Shown: piece after piece, positions 19,347 to 28,441 of the stretch | How positions within the stretch are numbered: the first letter of the stretch is position 1 | Layout of the letters: each line of letters begins with the position of its first letter | DNA from: Polaribacter sp. ALD11 | GTDB lineage: Bacteria > Bacteroidota > Bacteroidia > Flavobacteriales > Flavobacteriaceae | DNA: 64,000 bases | Direction: 5' to 3' | Assembly: GCF_002831685.1 (NCBI RefSeq) | Contig: NZ_CP025119.1 | Span: 2,130,001-2,194,000 of the forward strand | The notes under the pieces: model-generated | Told to the model about the DNA's origin: nothing | The model's input: only the letters and a program-made list of their open reading frames with translations | Databases searched by the model: none | Position numbers and translations under genes: made by a program

Positions 19347-21227
19347 TTACTCTATATGCATAATCCATTTATCATCTGTATAACTGCCATTTATATCAGA
19401 ATAATATAATTCTAATGCTTCTTTCTTTGTGCCGACTTTTGATAAATAGATATATCTATAATTATTTTTGGGATAAACAAAGTACTTAGGGTTGAGACCT
19501 TCTTTAGTTAGTTTTTCTAAAAATTGATTTGTATTTTTCTTTTTAGAAAATACACTCACAATCAAATAATAGCCAGGTGCTGAGTTTGCATTAGACTTCA
19601 TTTTTCTAATATTAACTGGTTTCTCACTTTTCTTTTTCAATGGTTTTGTGATGGTTCTTTTTTCTGTTTTCTCTTCTTTTTTATAAGAATTAGTAGCCAC
19701 AACACCAACCTTAGTATCATTTACATTTACAATAGAAAGTAACTTACTATACTTATTGTTTAATTTTGATGAAACTGCTTTTTGAGCATCCTTATTATTG
19801 CTAAAAGAATCTAGATACACATAGTAGAAATTCTTTTTAGGATGCTTAAAGTACTTTGCATCAAAATTACGATCTATCATAGATTGCATAAATACTTTTG
19901 CATTACTTTCTTTAGAATAATAATTTGCAACTACATAATAACCATTTGAAACCTTTAACTTATGTAATACCTCATTTTTAACTTCTATTTTTTTGTTTCG
20001 AATAGGTGTTTTCTTAATTTCTTTTTTTAACGGAACTTGTACTTCTTTTTTAAGAGGATCGCTTTTAAGCAATTTAATTTTCTTTGTTAATGAATCTCTC
20101 TTTTTATTCGAAACAGTTTCTACCGGTTTGTTTTGTTCATTACTTTTAATTAGTTTTAAAAGCTGTAGATGCTTTCTTTGAGCTTCTTCTTTTTGAATTT
20201 GATTAATAGAGTCTTGACGAGTTTGATATTCATTTATTTTTTTATCTTCTATCTCAGCTAATTTATTTAAAACTGAATTTTTTTCTAAACTAGATACGTC
20301 TTCATTTATTTTTACATAATCATGTTTTCCAAAAAAATATGTTAATGAAATTTCGTTTGTAACACCTAAGTTGTTCTTTCCCTTTTCATAAACAAAACCA
20401 ATTGAAATTTTTTCCGAAAGATTAAATCCAATTCCAAATGCCGCTCCAAATAAATCATCATAAGTAGATTGTACCCAACCTACCTTAGGTAGGTCTAATA
20501 ACAAACTACCCGTTAATCTGGCATCGCTTTTACCTCGTTTTCTAACAACACTAAGTAATTGAAATTTACCATCTTTTAGTATACCTGCATTATTATTAAA
20601 TGGTTTCGTATACATTAAATGTCCTGAAAAAGTTTTTTCTGAAAATGGGGTAATAAACTCGTAAGCTTTCAAGTCATAATCCATTAAATTCTCTAGAAAC
20701 ACACCCAAATCAAAATTACCTAAAGTAAGATTTACAGCTGGCTGAAAGTTAATAATTGGTCTTTCCTGAAAGTTTACTAAAAACGGGTCTGGATTAGATA
20801 CAACTACTTTACTTCGGTCAATTCCGTTTCTAGAATACATAAAATTAAAGCCAAATGCCAAAGCATTCTTGTCACTTAATTTCACTTGATACCCATAATT
20901 TAAAAGTACTCCAAAGTTCTTAAATATTCCATAATTTTGTTGAAAAACACCTAAACCCACACCTACTTTTTCACTAATTCGACCAGAATAACTTCCAACA
21001 TATAATTGAGGTGAATCATCAAAATCTGAAAATTTATTTCTGCTTAAGAAGCTTAAAGATGTTGTGTTCTCTCTTGCTACAGAAAAAGTTGGATTTAAAA
21101 AGAACCGATTGTGCTTTAAAAAATTATGAGATGAAAAATTATTATACAATTCTTCTTGTGTACTTTGAGAAAAGATTGTACTTGTAAATAGTACTAATAC
21201 TGCAATATAAATAGAAGCTTTAAACAT
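19347..21227 (-). CDS. PorP/SprF outer-membrane protein fused to two SPOR-like repeats
   Basis: A 626-residue protein. A signal peptide is followed by a PorP/SprF-type barrel (about 20-300: HNRFFLNPTFSVARENTT, GVGLGVFQQNYGIFKNFGV, SIGFVYEKGKNNLGVTNEIS), a charged coiled-coil-like linker (about 310-420, rich in Lys and Glu), and two related repeats (about 425-495 and 557-620) with GYYVVANYYSKESNAKVFMQ and GYYLIVSVFSKKKNTNQFLE, each followed by FxYPKxNxxYxYL. These look like SPOR-type domains, which bind denuded peptidoglycan glycans. A barrel in the outer membrane with a periplasmic peptidoglycan-binding tail would be an anchored cargo partner. It lies 1 bp after the Ig-like type B cargo gene and 37 bp before the giant adhesin. 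The SPOR call rests on pattern and the paired repeats. Confidence 0.85.
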   Translation of the reverse strand: MFKASIYIAVLVLFTSTIFSQSTQEELYNNFSSHNFLKHNRFFLNPTFSVARENTTSLSFLSRNKFSDFDDSPQLYVGSYSGRISEKVGVGLGVFQQNYGIFKNFGVLLNYGYQVKLSDKNALAFGFNFMYSRNGIDRSKVVVSNPDPFLVNFQERPIINFQPAVNLTLGNFDLGVFLENLMDYDLKAYEFITPFSEKTFSGHLMYTKPFNNNAGILKDGKFQLLSVVRKRGKSDARLTGSLLLDLPKVGWVQSTYDDLFGAAFGIGFNLSEKISIGFVYEKGKNNLGVTNEISLTYFFGKHDYVKINEDVSSLEKNSVLNKLAEIEDKKINEYQTRQDSINQIQKEEAQRKHLQLLKLIKSNEQNKPVETVSNKKRDSLTKKIKLLKSDPLKKEVQVPLKKEIKKTPIRNKKIEVKNEVLHKLKVSNGYYVVANYYSKESNAKVFMQSMIDRNFDAKYFKHPKKNFYYVYLDSFSNNKDAQKAVSSKLNNKYSKLLSIVNVNDTKVGVVATNSYKKEEKTEKRTITKPLKKKSEKPVNIRKMKSNANSAPGYYLIVSVFSKKKNTNQFLEKLTKEGLNPKYFVYPKNNYRYIYLSKVGTKKEALELYYSDINGSYTDDKWIMHIE

Positions 21228-21228
21228 A

Positions 21229-23373
21229 TTATTTTACTACTGAAATAGTTCCTTTTTTTATGATTTTACCTTTTTGTTTAATAACGTAAAAAAACAATTG
21301 ACTTTTAGAAATGGTTTGATTATTTGGCCAATCATTTTGGTAATTTGTAGTTTTTAAAAGCTGCTTTCCATTCGCATTATAAATTTCAACTTCTACATCT
21401 AACTTAAATGCATATTTATTTGACAAAACCCAGGCATCATTTACACCATCTCCATTTAATGTAAGCGCATTAGGAACTGCTTGTTCTTCATTCTCAGAAA
21501 CAGTTACTATCTTAAGAACTTCACAATTATTAACTTTTGCTAATAAATTGTAAATTCCTGGACTATTGATTTCTATTGATGAAAAAGCACTTAACAGGTT
21601 TCCATTATTATCTAACCATTCATAAGAATCTGCACCGCTTGCATTAATTATTTTAGTTTTACCGCTATTTAAAATAAAATCTAATGGCGAGTCTATAGTA
21701 ATAATAGAGGTGTCAAAATCATTTAATAAAATATCGTCAGACGTTGTACTACAACCAAAAGCCGCTACATTAACCTTATAAATACCAGATACTTCTGTTT
21801 CAAAAATAAAATGATTAGAATTAGGAACTAAGACACCGTTTTTAAACCATTGGTAGGTATAATTTGAATTCTCTGTTGTTGTTAGTTGAATTGTATTGTC
21901 ACAAATTATATTTGAACTTAATGATGAAGTTATAAGTACATTTGGTATGCTTAATTTAATTGCTATTTCGTTTGAAACACTCTTTACCCCTCCAATAATG
22001 ACATTTAAAGAATAAACACCATTTTGATTAAAGTTACCTAGGCTTACCTCTTTTTCTGTTTCATTATTCACGAGAATGCCGTCTTTAAGCCATTGAAAAT
22101 CTAAATATGTATATTGATTTTCAATTACAACATATTCTATATTATTTGTATCGAAAGCGCGAATAGACTTAACTTCTATAGCTGTAGTATTAGATTTACA
22201 TGAAACATAATTAGAAGCAACGTCTACAACAGCAGTTAATTTAATAATTTCATTCACGGTAAATTCTGGCGATTCTTGCGTAGTTGCACAAGAACTACCG
22301 CCTGTTACTTCCGCTTTATATATTCCTGGTACTGTAATCTCAATTTGATCTTTATTACTGTTTGGCAACTCTACTCTATCTCTAAACCATTTTACTGATG
22401 CATTTACCGCATCATATACAATCTTTAGCGTTTTTGTTTCACCATCTAAAATAAAAGAGTCTATACTAGAAACCGGAGTAATAGAAAAACTTGAAGCAAC
22501 TTGCTTAACTACAACTTCTTCAGAGACACCTATACATCCATTTATATTTTCTACTTCTAAATAATACTTCCCTAAATCACTGCTATTTTTAATTGTAAAA
22601 GTTGGAGAGTAATCTGATAAAGGAGCAATTTTAACTCCATCTTTAAACCAAGAATAAATATAATCTGAATTATTAATAGAGGCTTCCAGCATATAAGAAC
22701 CATCTAAACACACCTCGACTATTGGGTCTCCTTTTATTACGACTTCTACCTCAGGAAGCATTGATACTTCAACCATATTAGAAACAACTGCCGCATAACA
22801 AGAACCATAAAAAATCTCACTGTAGTACAAACCCGGTTCTGTAACGGTTAGTGTTGAACCTCCTAAAGAAAGCTTAACTCCGTCTTTATACCATTGATAT
22901 TTAGATGCGGATGTAATATTTAGCACTAATTCTTTAGACGCTCCATTACATAAAATTACATCTGTAAAATTATTTAAAATAAGTCTCTCTGAAGTAACAT
23001 AATAAGCTTCAAAAGAGTTAGATTCTGGACTAATTTTCTCAGGGGAAGATGATCTTACCCTTAACTTATAACCTTCTCCATGCGCATCTGTAGGCATCTT
23101 AAAAGTTGTTGAAAACTTAAAAGATGAGTTTTGGTTTGTAATTGTTTTTACAGAAGTAGCTGATGAAAAATTACCGTCTTTGTCTGATAATTCTAAAGTA
23201 AAAACATTATCGTTATTAAAAGAGGTTGTATTGTATATTATTTCTAATTCGAAAGAATTAAAATTTGCACTAGCACATGCATAGGTATAACTTAATACTG
23301 GCTTCTCAAGCTCTTGAGACACCAATAAAAAAGAATTAATAATTAATAAAAAAGTTAGGGCTCTTTTTTTAAT
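21229..23373 (-). CDS. Ig-like-repeat surface protein with T9SS type B sorting domain; non-ATG start
   Basis: The protein is about 714 residues from the preferred start. Several Ig/PKD-like repeats each carry a WF/WY-K-DGV core (YQWYKDGVKLS, YSWFKDGVKIA, FQWLKDGILV, YQWFKNGVLV). The C-terminal type B domain begins at AVPNALTLNGDGVNDAW and ends FFYVIKQKGKIIKKGTISVV. The frame has no ATG near its 5' end. TTG at 23325 would cut a signal peptide in half, while upstream in-frame codons to the stop at 23382 encode a complete one (KKRALTFLLIINSFLLVSQ) with ATT at 23373 and ATC at 23376 as the only start-like codons. I therefore place the start at ATT 23373. An exact -7 box at 23425-23432 supports transcription from just upstream. 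It is the first gene of the T9SS cargo operon. Confidence 0.8.
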   Translation of the reverse strand: MKKRALTFLLIINSFLLVSQELEKPVLSYTYACASANFNSFELEIIYNTTSFNNDNVFTLELSDKDGNFSSATSVKTITNQNSSFKFSTTFKMPTDAHGEGYKLRVRSSSPEKISPESNSFEAYYVTSERLILNNFTDVILCNGASKELVLNITSASKYQWYKDGVKLSLGGSTLTVTEPGLYYSEIFYGSCYAAVVSNMVEVSMLPEVEVVIKGDPIVEVCLDGSYMLEASINNSDYIYSWFKDGVKIAPLSDYSPTFTIKNSSDLGKYYLEVENINGCIGVSEEVVVKQVASSFSITPVSSIDSFILDGETKTLKIVYDAVNASVKWFRDRVELPNSNKDQIEITVPGIYKAEVTGGSSCATTQESPEFTVNEIIKLTAVVDVASNYVSCKSNTTAIEVKSIRAFDTNNIEYVVIENQYTYLDFQWLKDGILVNNETEKEVSLGNFNQNGVYSLNVIIGGVKSVSNEIAIKLSIPNVLITSSLSSNIICDNTIQLTTTENSNYTYQWFKNGVLVPNSNHFIFETEVSGIYKVNVAAFGCSTTSDDILLNDFDTSIITIDSPLDFILNSGKTKIINASGADSYEWLDNNGNLLSAFSSIEINSPGIYNLLAKVNNCEVLKIVTVSENEEQAVPNALTLNGDGVNDAWVLSNKYAFKLDVEVEIYNANGKQLLKTTNYQNDWPNNQTISKSQLFFYVIKQKGKIIKKGTISVVK

Positions 23374-23424
23374 GATCTTTTATTTTATAATTACTAACAG
23401 AATTAGCAAAAGGGGTTAATCTAA

Positions 23425-23432
23425 CAAAGGTA
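23425..23432 (-). promoter_or_regulatory. Predicted -7 box for the T9SS cargo operon
   Basis: The minus strand reads TACCTTTG, an exact TAnnTTTG match, about 52 bp upstream of the proposed ATT start at 23373. Transcription would begin near 23418, leaving a leader of about 45 nt. No good -33 element is visible. It is the nearest consensus box to the operon. Confidence 0.45.
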
Positions 23433-24011
23433 ATTTTTTTTAAATGAAAATCTGTTTTTAGTTGACTTTATTTAATCTTGATTTATAAAGAATTAAAGAT
23501 TCTCTTTTAGGAGCTCTTAAAAAACTGCAGTAGCTTAACTTTGGTTAATCATTTTACGCTAGCTAACTGAATTTCAATTGTTTTGAAACCCAAATTATTA
23601 TTTAGATATAGATTCTAGTAAGAAACAAAAACTTTTAATTTTTTATTATCACACTTAGAAAACAGTATTATATTCTTAGCTAATCGTATTAAAAAAACTC
23701 TTGAAATAACCACTTTTTAATAAGGATCCTTGGGAATGTATCGAGTTTCCTATGTAAACAAATCGTTAAGACCTTTCAGTCTTCCTTACCTTTTATACAA
23801 ACATCTAGAGAGTACATTTGATGATTTTTAGCAACATCTAGTAAATGAAAGGTATCAAAAAAATTAATTCTCAAAAGAGTTTCAAGAATTTTAATCTAAT
23901 TATCTACACAAAACTCTGCCGAAAAGTGAATCGCATTAGAAAAATTATATTTCAAAATAAATTATCTACTAAAAAACTAGCTTCCCCCAACAATAAGAAT
24001 CGCTTGCATTC
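23433..24011. other. Intergenic gap of about 580 bp without a recognisable gene
   Basis: The stretch is AT-rich with frequent stops in all frames. On the minus strand one frame (about 23950-23690) gives readable runs broken by two stops, which could be a decayed reading frame but could equally be chance. I found no RNA gene, no convincing hairpin terminator for the gene ending at 24012, and no repeat. Confidence 0.5.
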
Positions 24012-25067
24012 TTACTTTTTATAACTACTTAAATAAGTGTTTACTTTAATTAAAAGCAATACAAAAATCATGAATAAAGCTCCTAAAGCAGCTAATTGGA
24101 ATGCTATATTTTTAGTAATCTCTTTTATTTCATAACCAATAGGCTGAAAATTAGAAATAACATTTATAACTTCATATTTATTAGATTTTTTTAGGACTAC
24201 ACTTTCTAATTCAGCATTTAGTTTTCGATTGGTTTCAAAAAGCTCTAGTTCTTTGGTTGTTCTTTTTTCACCTCCTAAATCTATACTTGTTCCATTAGAT
24301 TGTTTTTTAGCTTCCTCTAACATCACCTGCATATAAATTCTTCTTAAAGAATCTACCTGTCCTAAATTCATGCGAAGAAGAGAATCTGTTCTATTCAGGT
24401 TTTCATTTACTAACTCTTTAACCCGATTAAAGTATTTATTATCCATTACAGATGATAAGATAATTTCATCTAATTGATCAAAAACATCATTTTTTTGTGC
24501 AATAACATGTATTTTATGAATCTTATAATCTAAATCTGTAAAAGATCTTTTAAATTCATCGAAAGTGTAACTCTTTACTGTTGTTGTGTCTACAGATAGA
24601 ATAAAATCGTCATAAGAATTGATAATGTCATTTTCATTTACAATTGGCTCTATTGTAAATTTCTTTAGTGAACCAGCAGTTTCTTTATCTAATTGAAACG
24701 TTTTTTGAATTCTTGCAGTGTCCTTTTGCCTTACCAAGTCATTATAAAATTTCACGTTATTATACAACTGTCTTGCACTTTTAAAATTTGGCTCTACTAA
24801 TAAATCAGAAGCATACGTTTTACCTTTTTTAACCTCTAAAACAAAACCAATTACTAAACCAATAATTGCTGCAACACCAATTTTAACAAAATTATCTTTC
24901 AAGAAAATTAATACTGATATAATTATATGAAATATCCCTTTAAAAAAATCTTTAATGAAATTAAAAAACTTCGTAAATCCTTTTCCTATAATAACAAATA
25001 AAGAGCCTAAATCTACTTCTTCTTCGTTATTATTGTTAATCTTGTTTGGTTGTTTATTGGTTGGCAT
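24012..25067 (-). CDS. Two-TM membrane protein with large periplasmic-type domain, Wzz/PCP-like topology (function unknown)
   Basis: A 351-residue protein I do not recognise by name. After a polar N-terminus (PTNKQPNKINNNNEEEVDLG) there is an amphipathic, Phe-rich stretch (about 25-60), one or two hydrophobic segments (about 47-85; VAAIIGLVIGFVLEV), a mostly helical domain of about 235 residues, and a final TM helix (about 324-342; LAALGALFMIFVLLLIKV). Both ends would be cytoplasmic, which resembles polysaccharide co-polymerases (Wzz/chain length determinant), but the usual Pro-rich motif before the last helix is not clear. It lies 23 bp after the nucleoside-phosphorylase-like gene, so it is probably the last gene of the rnpA-ctpA operon. 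The topology is visible; a role in envelope or polysaccharide export is a guess. Confidence 0.6.
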   Translation of the reverse strand: MPTNKQPNKINNNNEEEVDLGSLFVIIGKGFTKFFNFIKDFFKGIFHIIISVLIFLKDNFVKIGVAAIIGLVIGFVLEVKKGKTYASDLLVEPNFKSARQLYNNVKFYNDLVRQKDTARIQKTFQLDKETAGSLKKFTIEPIVNENDIINSYDDFILSVDTTTVKSYTFDEFKRSFTDLDYKIHKIHVIAQKNDVFDQLDEIILSSVMDNKYFNRVKELVNENLNRTDSLLRMNLGQVDSLRRIYMQVMLEEAKKQSNGTSIDLGGEKRTTKELELFETNRKLNAELESVVLKKSNKYEVINVISNFQPIGYEIKEITKNIAFQLAALGALFMIFVLLLIKVNTYLSSYKK

Positions 25068-25090
25068 CTTTCTTTTTATTGATGAACAGT

Positions 25091-26779
25091 TTAACTGTTA
25101 AAAATTTGTTCTAATATTTTTTGTGTTATAGCATATGTTGGTGTTACACCCGTCATCCCTAAACCTCCAGAAGCTAACGTAGCTCCTGTTTCTAAAGGAT
25201 TATCTGATGCATAATACGCATATCTTACTTTTACGTCTCCAGATATATTTCCTCTAATTTTAGAGGCAGACTGTATTGCTTTTTGGTAATGAGCACCTTC
25301 CATTTCTAGCCCAATAACATTCCAAGTAGAATCATGAAAAAACTTCAATAAATCTTTATTCTGTAAAGAGGTTCCTAATACAGAAACCATAGAACCATCA
25401 AAAACCTCGATACCAAAGCCTTCTAAATCTTCTTTAGTTAGTTCATTTTTAAACGGATAATTATCTGCTGTTCCTTCAAAAATATGTGCAGAAGGAATCA
25501 TAATATCTCCCTTTCCTCCTTCTAAAATACCCGCTTTACCCATTATAGAAACAGATTTTACATCTAAATGCGTTTTAGTATTCTTTTTACAAGTGTAAGG
25601 TTTTAGTAATTCATCCATTGTTTCAAAGGCCTGTTCACCAAAAGCATAATCCATCACAATAATAACAGCGTTATCTTCTAGCTTTTCTTTCTTAGCGAAT
25701 GATAATACTTCAAAATTTATTTTAGCAGTATCTATTACTTGCACATTAATATTTGTACCAGAAGTATCTTTGATATAAATAAGTCCGTTTGAAGAAGCAA
25801 AATCTTTCACTTTTTTCTGCAAAGGTTTACTGTCGGAGTTACTTAAAACCTGATACAATTCAAACCCTTTTAAATCCTTTACTTCTTTTGGCAATGCGTT
25901 TTTTGCATATATCGAATTTAATACACTATGCATATTTGCACTTATAATGTGTATTGGTCTTTCTAGTAAGCTATGCTCATTTAAAACTTTTTTAATGTCA
26001 TTCGCCCAAATTTCACCGTAAATATGATGCCCTATTTCTTCTACCAAAATAGAACTAAACGTTACCGTTCTTTTATTATTTTCTAAAACTTCATTAATTG
26101 CGAGTTTACCCAACCAATAAATTAATTGAAAAAAGCGATCTGGATTTTCTTCCGATGAAAAATTTTTATAAATACTTAAAACCTCATCAAAAGTTCTTCC
26201 TAAAATATTACCTAAATGAGCAATAGTAACCTCCCTTTCTTCTTCTGTAACTTCTTTTTGATAAAGTACAATATCTTCCAAATGTTTCCATTCTCTTGTA
26301 AAATCTTCACCATCATTTAGTGTAACTCTTTCCTGAATTTTATGAGACTCTATAAATAAGAAGGTTAAGTGTGTTAGAATATCATAGATTTCAGACCTTC
26401 CTCTGGTAATCTCAATATTCATTTGATCTTTATCTATTCTATAACAATTTCTTCTTCTTTTTGGAGGAATAATTGAGTTAAAATGCGAGTTTTTATACCC
26501 TTCATCTGCCGTTAAATTAATATACTGGCATTCTTCGATACCTTCTGGAAGTCTTTCGATAACATACGTTAAACCGCTTAATTCTATTCTTTCCTCTCCT
26601 ATAGACCCATAAATTTCTGGTCGTAAAGAAAGTAAAGATTTTCTTAAGGTTTCTCCCGAAATTCCCATTGGTTTATAAAAACCTCTACTAAATAAGTGTC
26701 GCATAGAAATATATAATTTCTCTATAGCATTTGTAGATTCTTGCGCGCGTGTTCTTGCTATTTTTTTAATTTCTGACAT
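25091..26779 (-). CDS. Conserved protein (DUF6909-like) with nucleoside-phosphorylase-like C-terminal half
   Basis: A 562-residue soluble protein without signal peptide. The N-terminal half is helical and I recognise no domain in it. The C-terminal third has a phosphorylase-type pattern: KAGILEGGKGDIMIPSAHIF, FDGSMVSVLGTSLQN, then WNVIGLEMEGAHYQKAIQ, where MEGA matches the nucleoside phosphorylase signature around the ribose-binding Glu. From memory this corresponds to a Bacteroidota family catalogued as DUF6909, but I could not check. A nucleoside or nucleotide N-glycosidic reaction is therefore possible but unproven. It lies between ctpA (27 bp upstream) and the two-TM protein (23 bp downstream). 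Confidence 0.6.
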   Translation of the reverse strand: MSEIKKIARTRAQESTNAIEKLYISMRHLFSRGFYKPMGISGETLRKSLLSLRPEIYGSIGEERIELSGLTYVIERLPEGIEECQYINLTADEGYKNSHFNSIIPPKRRRNCYRIDKDQMNIEITRGRSEIYDILTHLTFLFIESHKIQERVTLNDGEDFTREWKHLEDIVLYQKEVTEEEREVTIAHLGNILGRTFDEVLSIYKNFSSEENPDRFFQLIYWLGKLAINEVLENNKRTVTFSSILVEEIGHHIYGEIWANDIKKVLNEHSLLERPIHIISANMHSVLNSIYAKNALPKEVKDLKGFELYQVLSNSDSKPLQKKVKDFASSNGLIYIKDTSGTNINVQVIDTAKINFEVLSFAKKEKLEDNAVIIVMDYAFGEQAFETMDELLKPYTCKKNTKTHLDVKSVSIMGKAGILEGGKGDIMIPSAHIFEGTADNYPFKNELTKEDLEGFGIEVFDGSMVSVLGTSLQNKDLLKFFHDSTWNVIGLEMEGAHYQKAIQSASKIRGNISGDVKVRYAYYASDNPLETGATLASGGLGMTGVTPTYAITQKILEQIFNS

Positions 26780-26806
26780 ATTGCAATTTGTTATTCAAAT
26801 ATAATA

Positions 26807-28441
26807 CTATTTCCCTGATAAAACCTTATCGTATTTATCTTCATTTTTCAACAAAATAACTGCTTCATAGATCGTTTTATCGTACTTTAAGTTGTGCATA
26901 TAAACACCCTCTTTATAAAAATACCTTTCTAAAATTTCTGCTTTTATTAAAACTGAAATAATATCTTTATTTTTTGATATTTCTGTAATTTTATCTTCTG
27001 CTAATTTCTCTCTTATTTGATTATATTCTCTTAGAATGTTATTTTCTTTGGAAGCTAAAAAAGCTTTTTTAAATAAAGACTCTTGGGCTGTCACAAAAGT
27101 GGTATCAATTTTTAAATATGCTGAAAAATCATCAAAAACTGAATTTTTAAAATTGAAATTATCTAAACTATCAAGAGTTGGGTTCTCATAAAAATAACGC
27201 GTTGCAAAATTAAAAATTGCTTTCGTATTTAGTAACTCTTCTGTAGTTTCGTTTCTGTTTGATGTGTTAATCTCAATATCAGGCATTACACCTCCTCCAT
27301 CATAAACAGTTCTACCATTCGCCGTCTTAAAAGCATTAATTCCTTTATCAGAAAACTTAGGAACCACTCCTGTTTTACGATCTCTGTTTTCATAATCTAA
27401 TTCTTGAATACATCTTCCGCTTGGTGTGTAATATTTAGAAATTGTTAATTTCAATTGCGTACCATACATTAATTCTCTGTAACGTTGCACTAAACCTTTT
27501 CCAAAAGAACGTTTTCCCATAATTACAGCCCTGTCATAATCTTGCAGAGAACCACTTACAATTTCAGATGCCGATGCAGAACGTTCATTTATTAAAACAA
27601 CAATAGGTATTTCTAAATCTAACGGTTCTTCTTTAGTATTATACGTGTTGCTCCACTTTTTTATTTTAGCCTTTGTGCTAACTATTTTTTTTCCTTTAGG
27701 TAAAAAGAAATTAGAAATTCTAATCGATTCTAATAAAGAGCCTCCAGGGTTGTAACGAAGATCAAAAACAAGCTTGGTCATTCCTTGTTTCTTTAATTTT
27801 CTGTAGGCTTTTTTTACTTCAGAAGACGCTTTTTCATTAAAACGAGTTAACGTAATATACCCTGTTTCTTCATCTATCATTTCTGCGAATGGCACAGGAT
27901 TGATAACAACTTTGTCTCGAGTTATTTCTTTTTTTAGAATATTCCCCTGTCTTTCAACTTCAATAGAAAATTTACTATCTGGTGTTCCTTTTAAAAACAT
28001 AGAAAGTTGGTCTCTTTCCATATTTTTTATAGATTGGTTGTCTACGGAAACAATAATATCACCGGCTTTTAAACCTGCTTTATCCGCAGAAAACCCTTTG
28101 TAAACTTCACTTATTTCAATGCCTTTTTTGGTGTAAAAAACCACAACTCCAATGCCGCCATATTCTCCTGCTCTTCTTATTTTTGCAGTTTCTACATCTT
28201 GTTCATTGTAAAAATTAGTGTACGGATCTAAGTCTTTAAGCGTGTTTTTAATTGCTTTATTTGTAAATTCTGCAGGATTAATTTCATCTACATAATACAT
28301 ATTTAGTTCTTTAAATAATGTATTGTAAATCTCTATTTGTTTTGCAACTTCAAAAAACTTCGATTTAAAAGAATAGGTTAGAAAAATAGTTCCTATCAAT
28401 AATAAAACAACGGTTTTCTTTTTAAGGTTGAATATTTTCAT
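26807..28441 (-). CDS. C-terminal processing peptidase, S41 family (CtpA/Prc-like)
   Basis: A 544-residue periplasmic serine protease anchored by one N-terminal hydrophobic segment (VVLLLIGTIFLTYSF). It has a helical region, a PDZ domain (about 85-170: EYGGIGVVVFYTKKGIEISE, GLKAGDIIVSVDNQSI) and the S41 catalytic core with LRYNPGGSL, INERSASASEIVSGSLQD (nucleophile Ser near 287) and IMGKRSFGKGLVQ (general-base Lys near 312). It trims proteins from their C-termini, often envelope lipoproteins or peptidoglycan enzymes. Its ATG lies 20 bp inside the 3' end of rnpA. The tail of about 150 residues after the core is helical. Confidence 0.93.
   Translation of the reverse strand: MKIFNLKKKTVVLLLIGTIFLTYSFKSKFFEVAKQIEIYNTLFKELNMYYVDEINPAEFTNKAIKNTLKDLDPYTNFYNEQDVETAKIRRAGEYGGIGVVVFYTKKGIEISEVYKGFSADKAGLKAGDIIVSVDNQSIKNMERDQLSMFLKGTPDSKFSIEVERQGNILKKEITRDKVVINPVPFAEMIDEETGYITLTRFNEKASSEVKKAYRKLKKQGMTKLVFDLRYNPGGSLLESIRISNFFLPKGKKIVSTKAKIKKWSNTYNTKEEPLDLEIPIVVLINERSASASEIVSGSLQDYDRAVIMGKRSFGKGLVQRYRELMYGTQLKLTISKYYTPSGRCIQELDYENRDRKTGVVPKFSDKGINAFKTANGRTVYDGGGVMPDIEINTSNRNETTEELLNTKAIFNFATRYFYENPTLDSLDNFNFKNSVFDDFSAYLKIDTTFVTAQESLFKKAFLASKENNILREYNQIREKLAEDKITEISKNKDIISVLIKAEILERYFYKEGVYMHNLKYDKTIYEAVILLKNEDKYDKVLSGK

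Noticed and set aside
23690..23960. Minus-strand run of readable codons with two stops, a possible gene relic.
   Set aside because: Open runs of about 40 codons are expected by chance in AT-rich DNA, and no family could be recognised.
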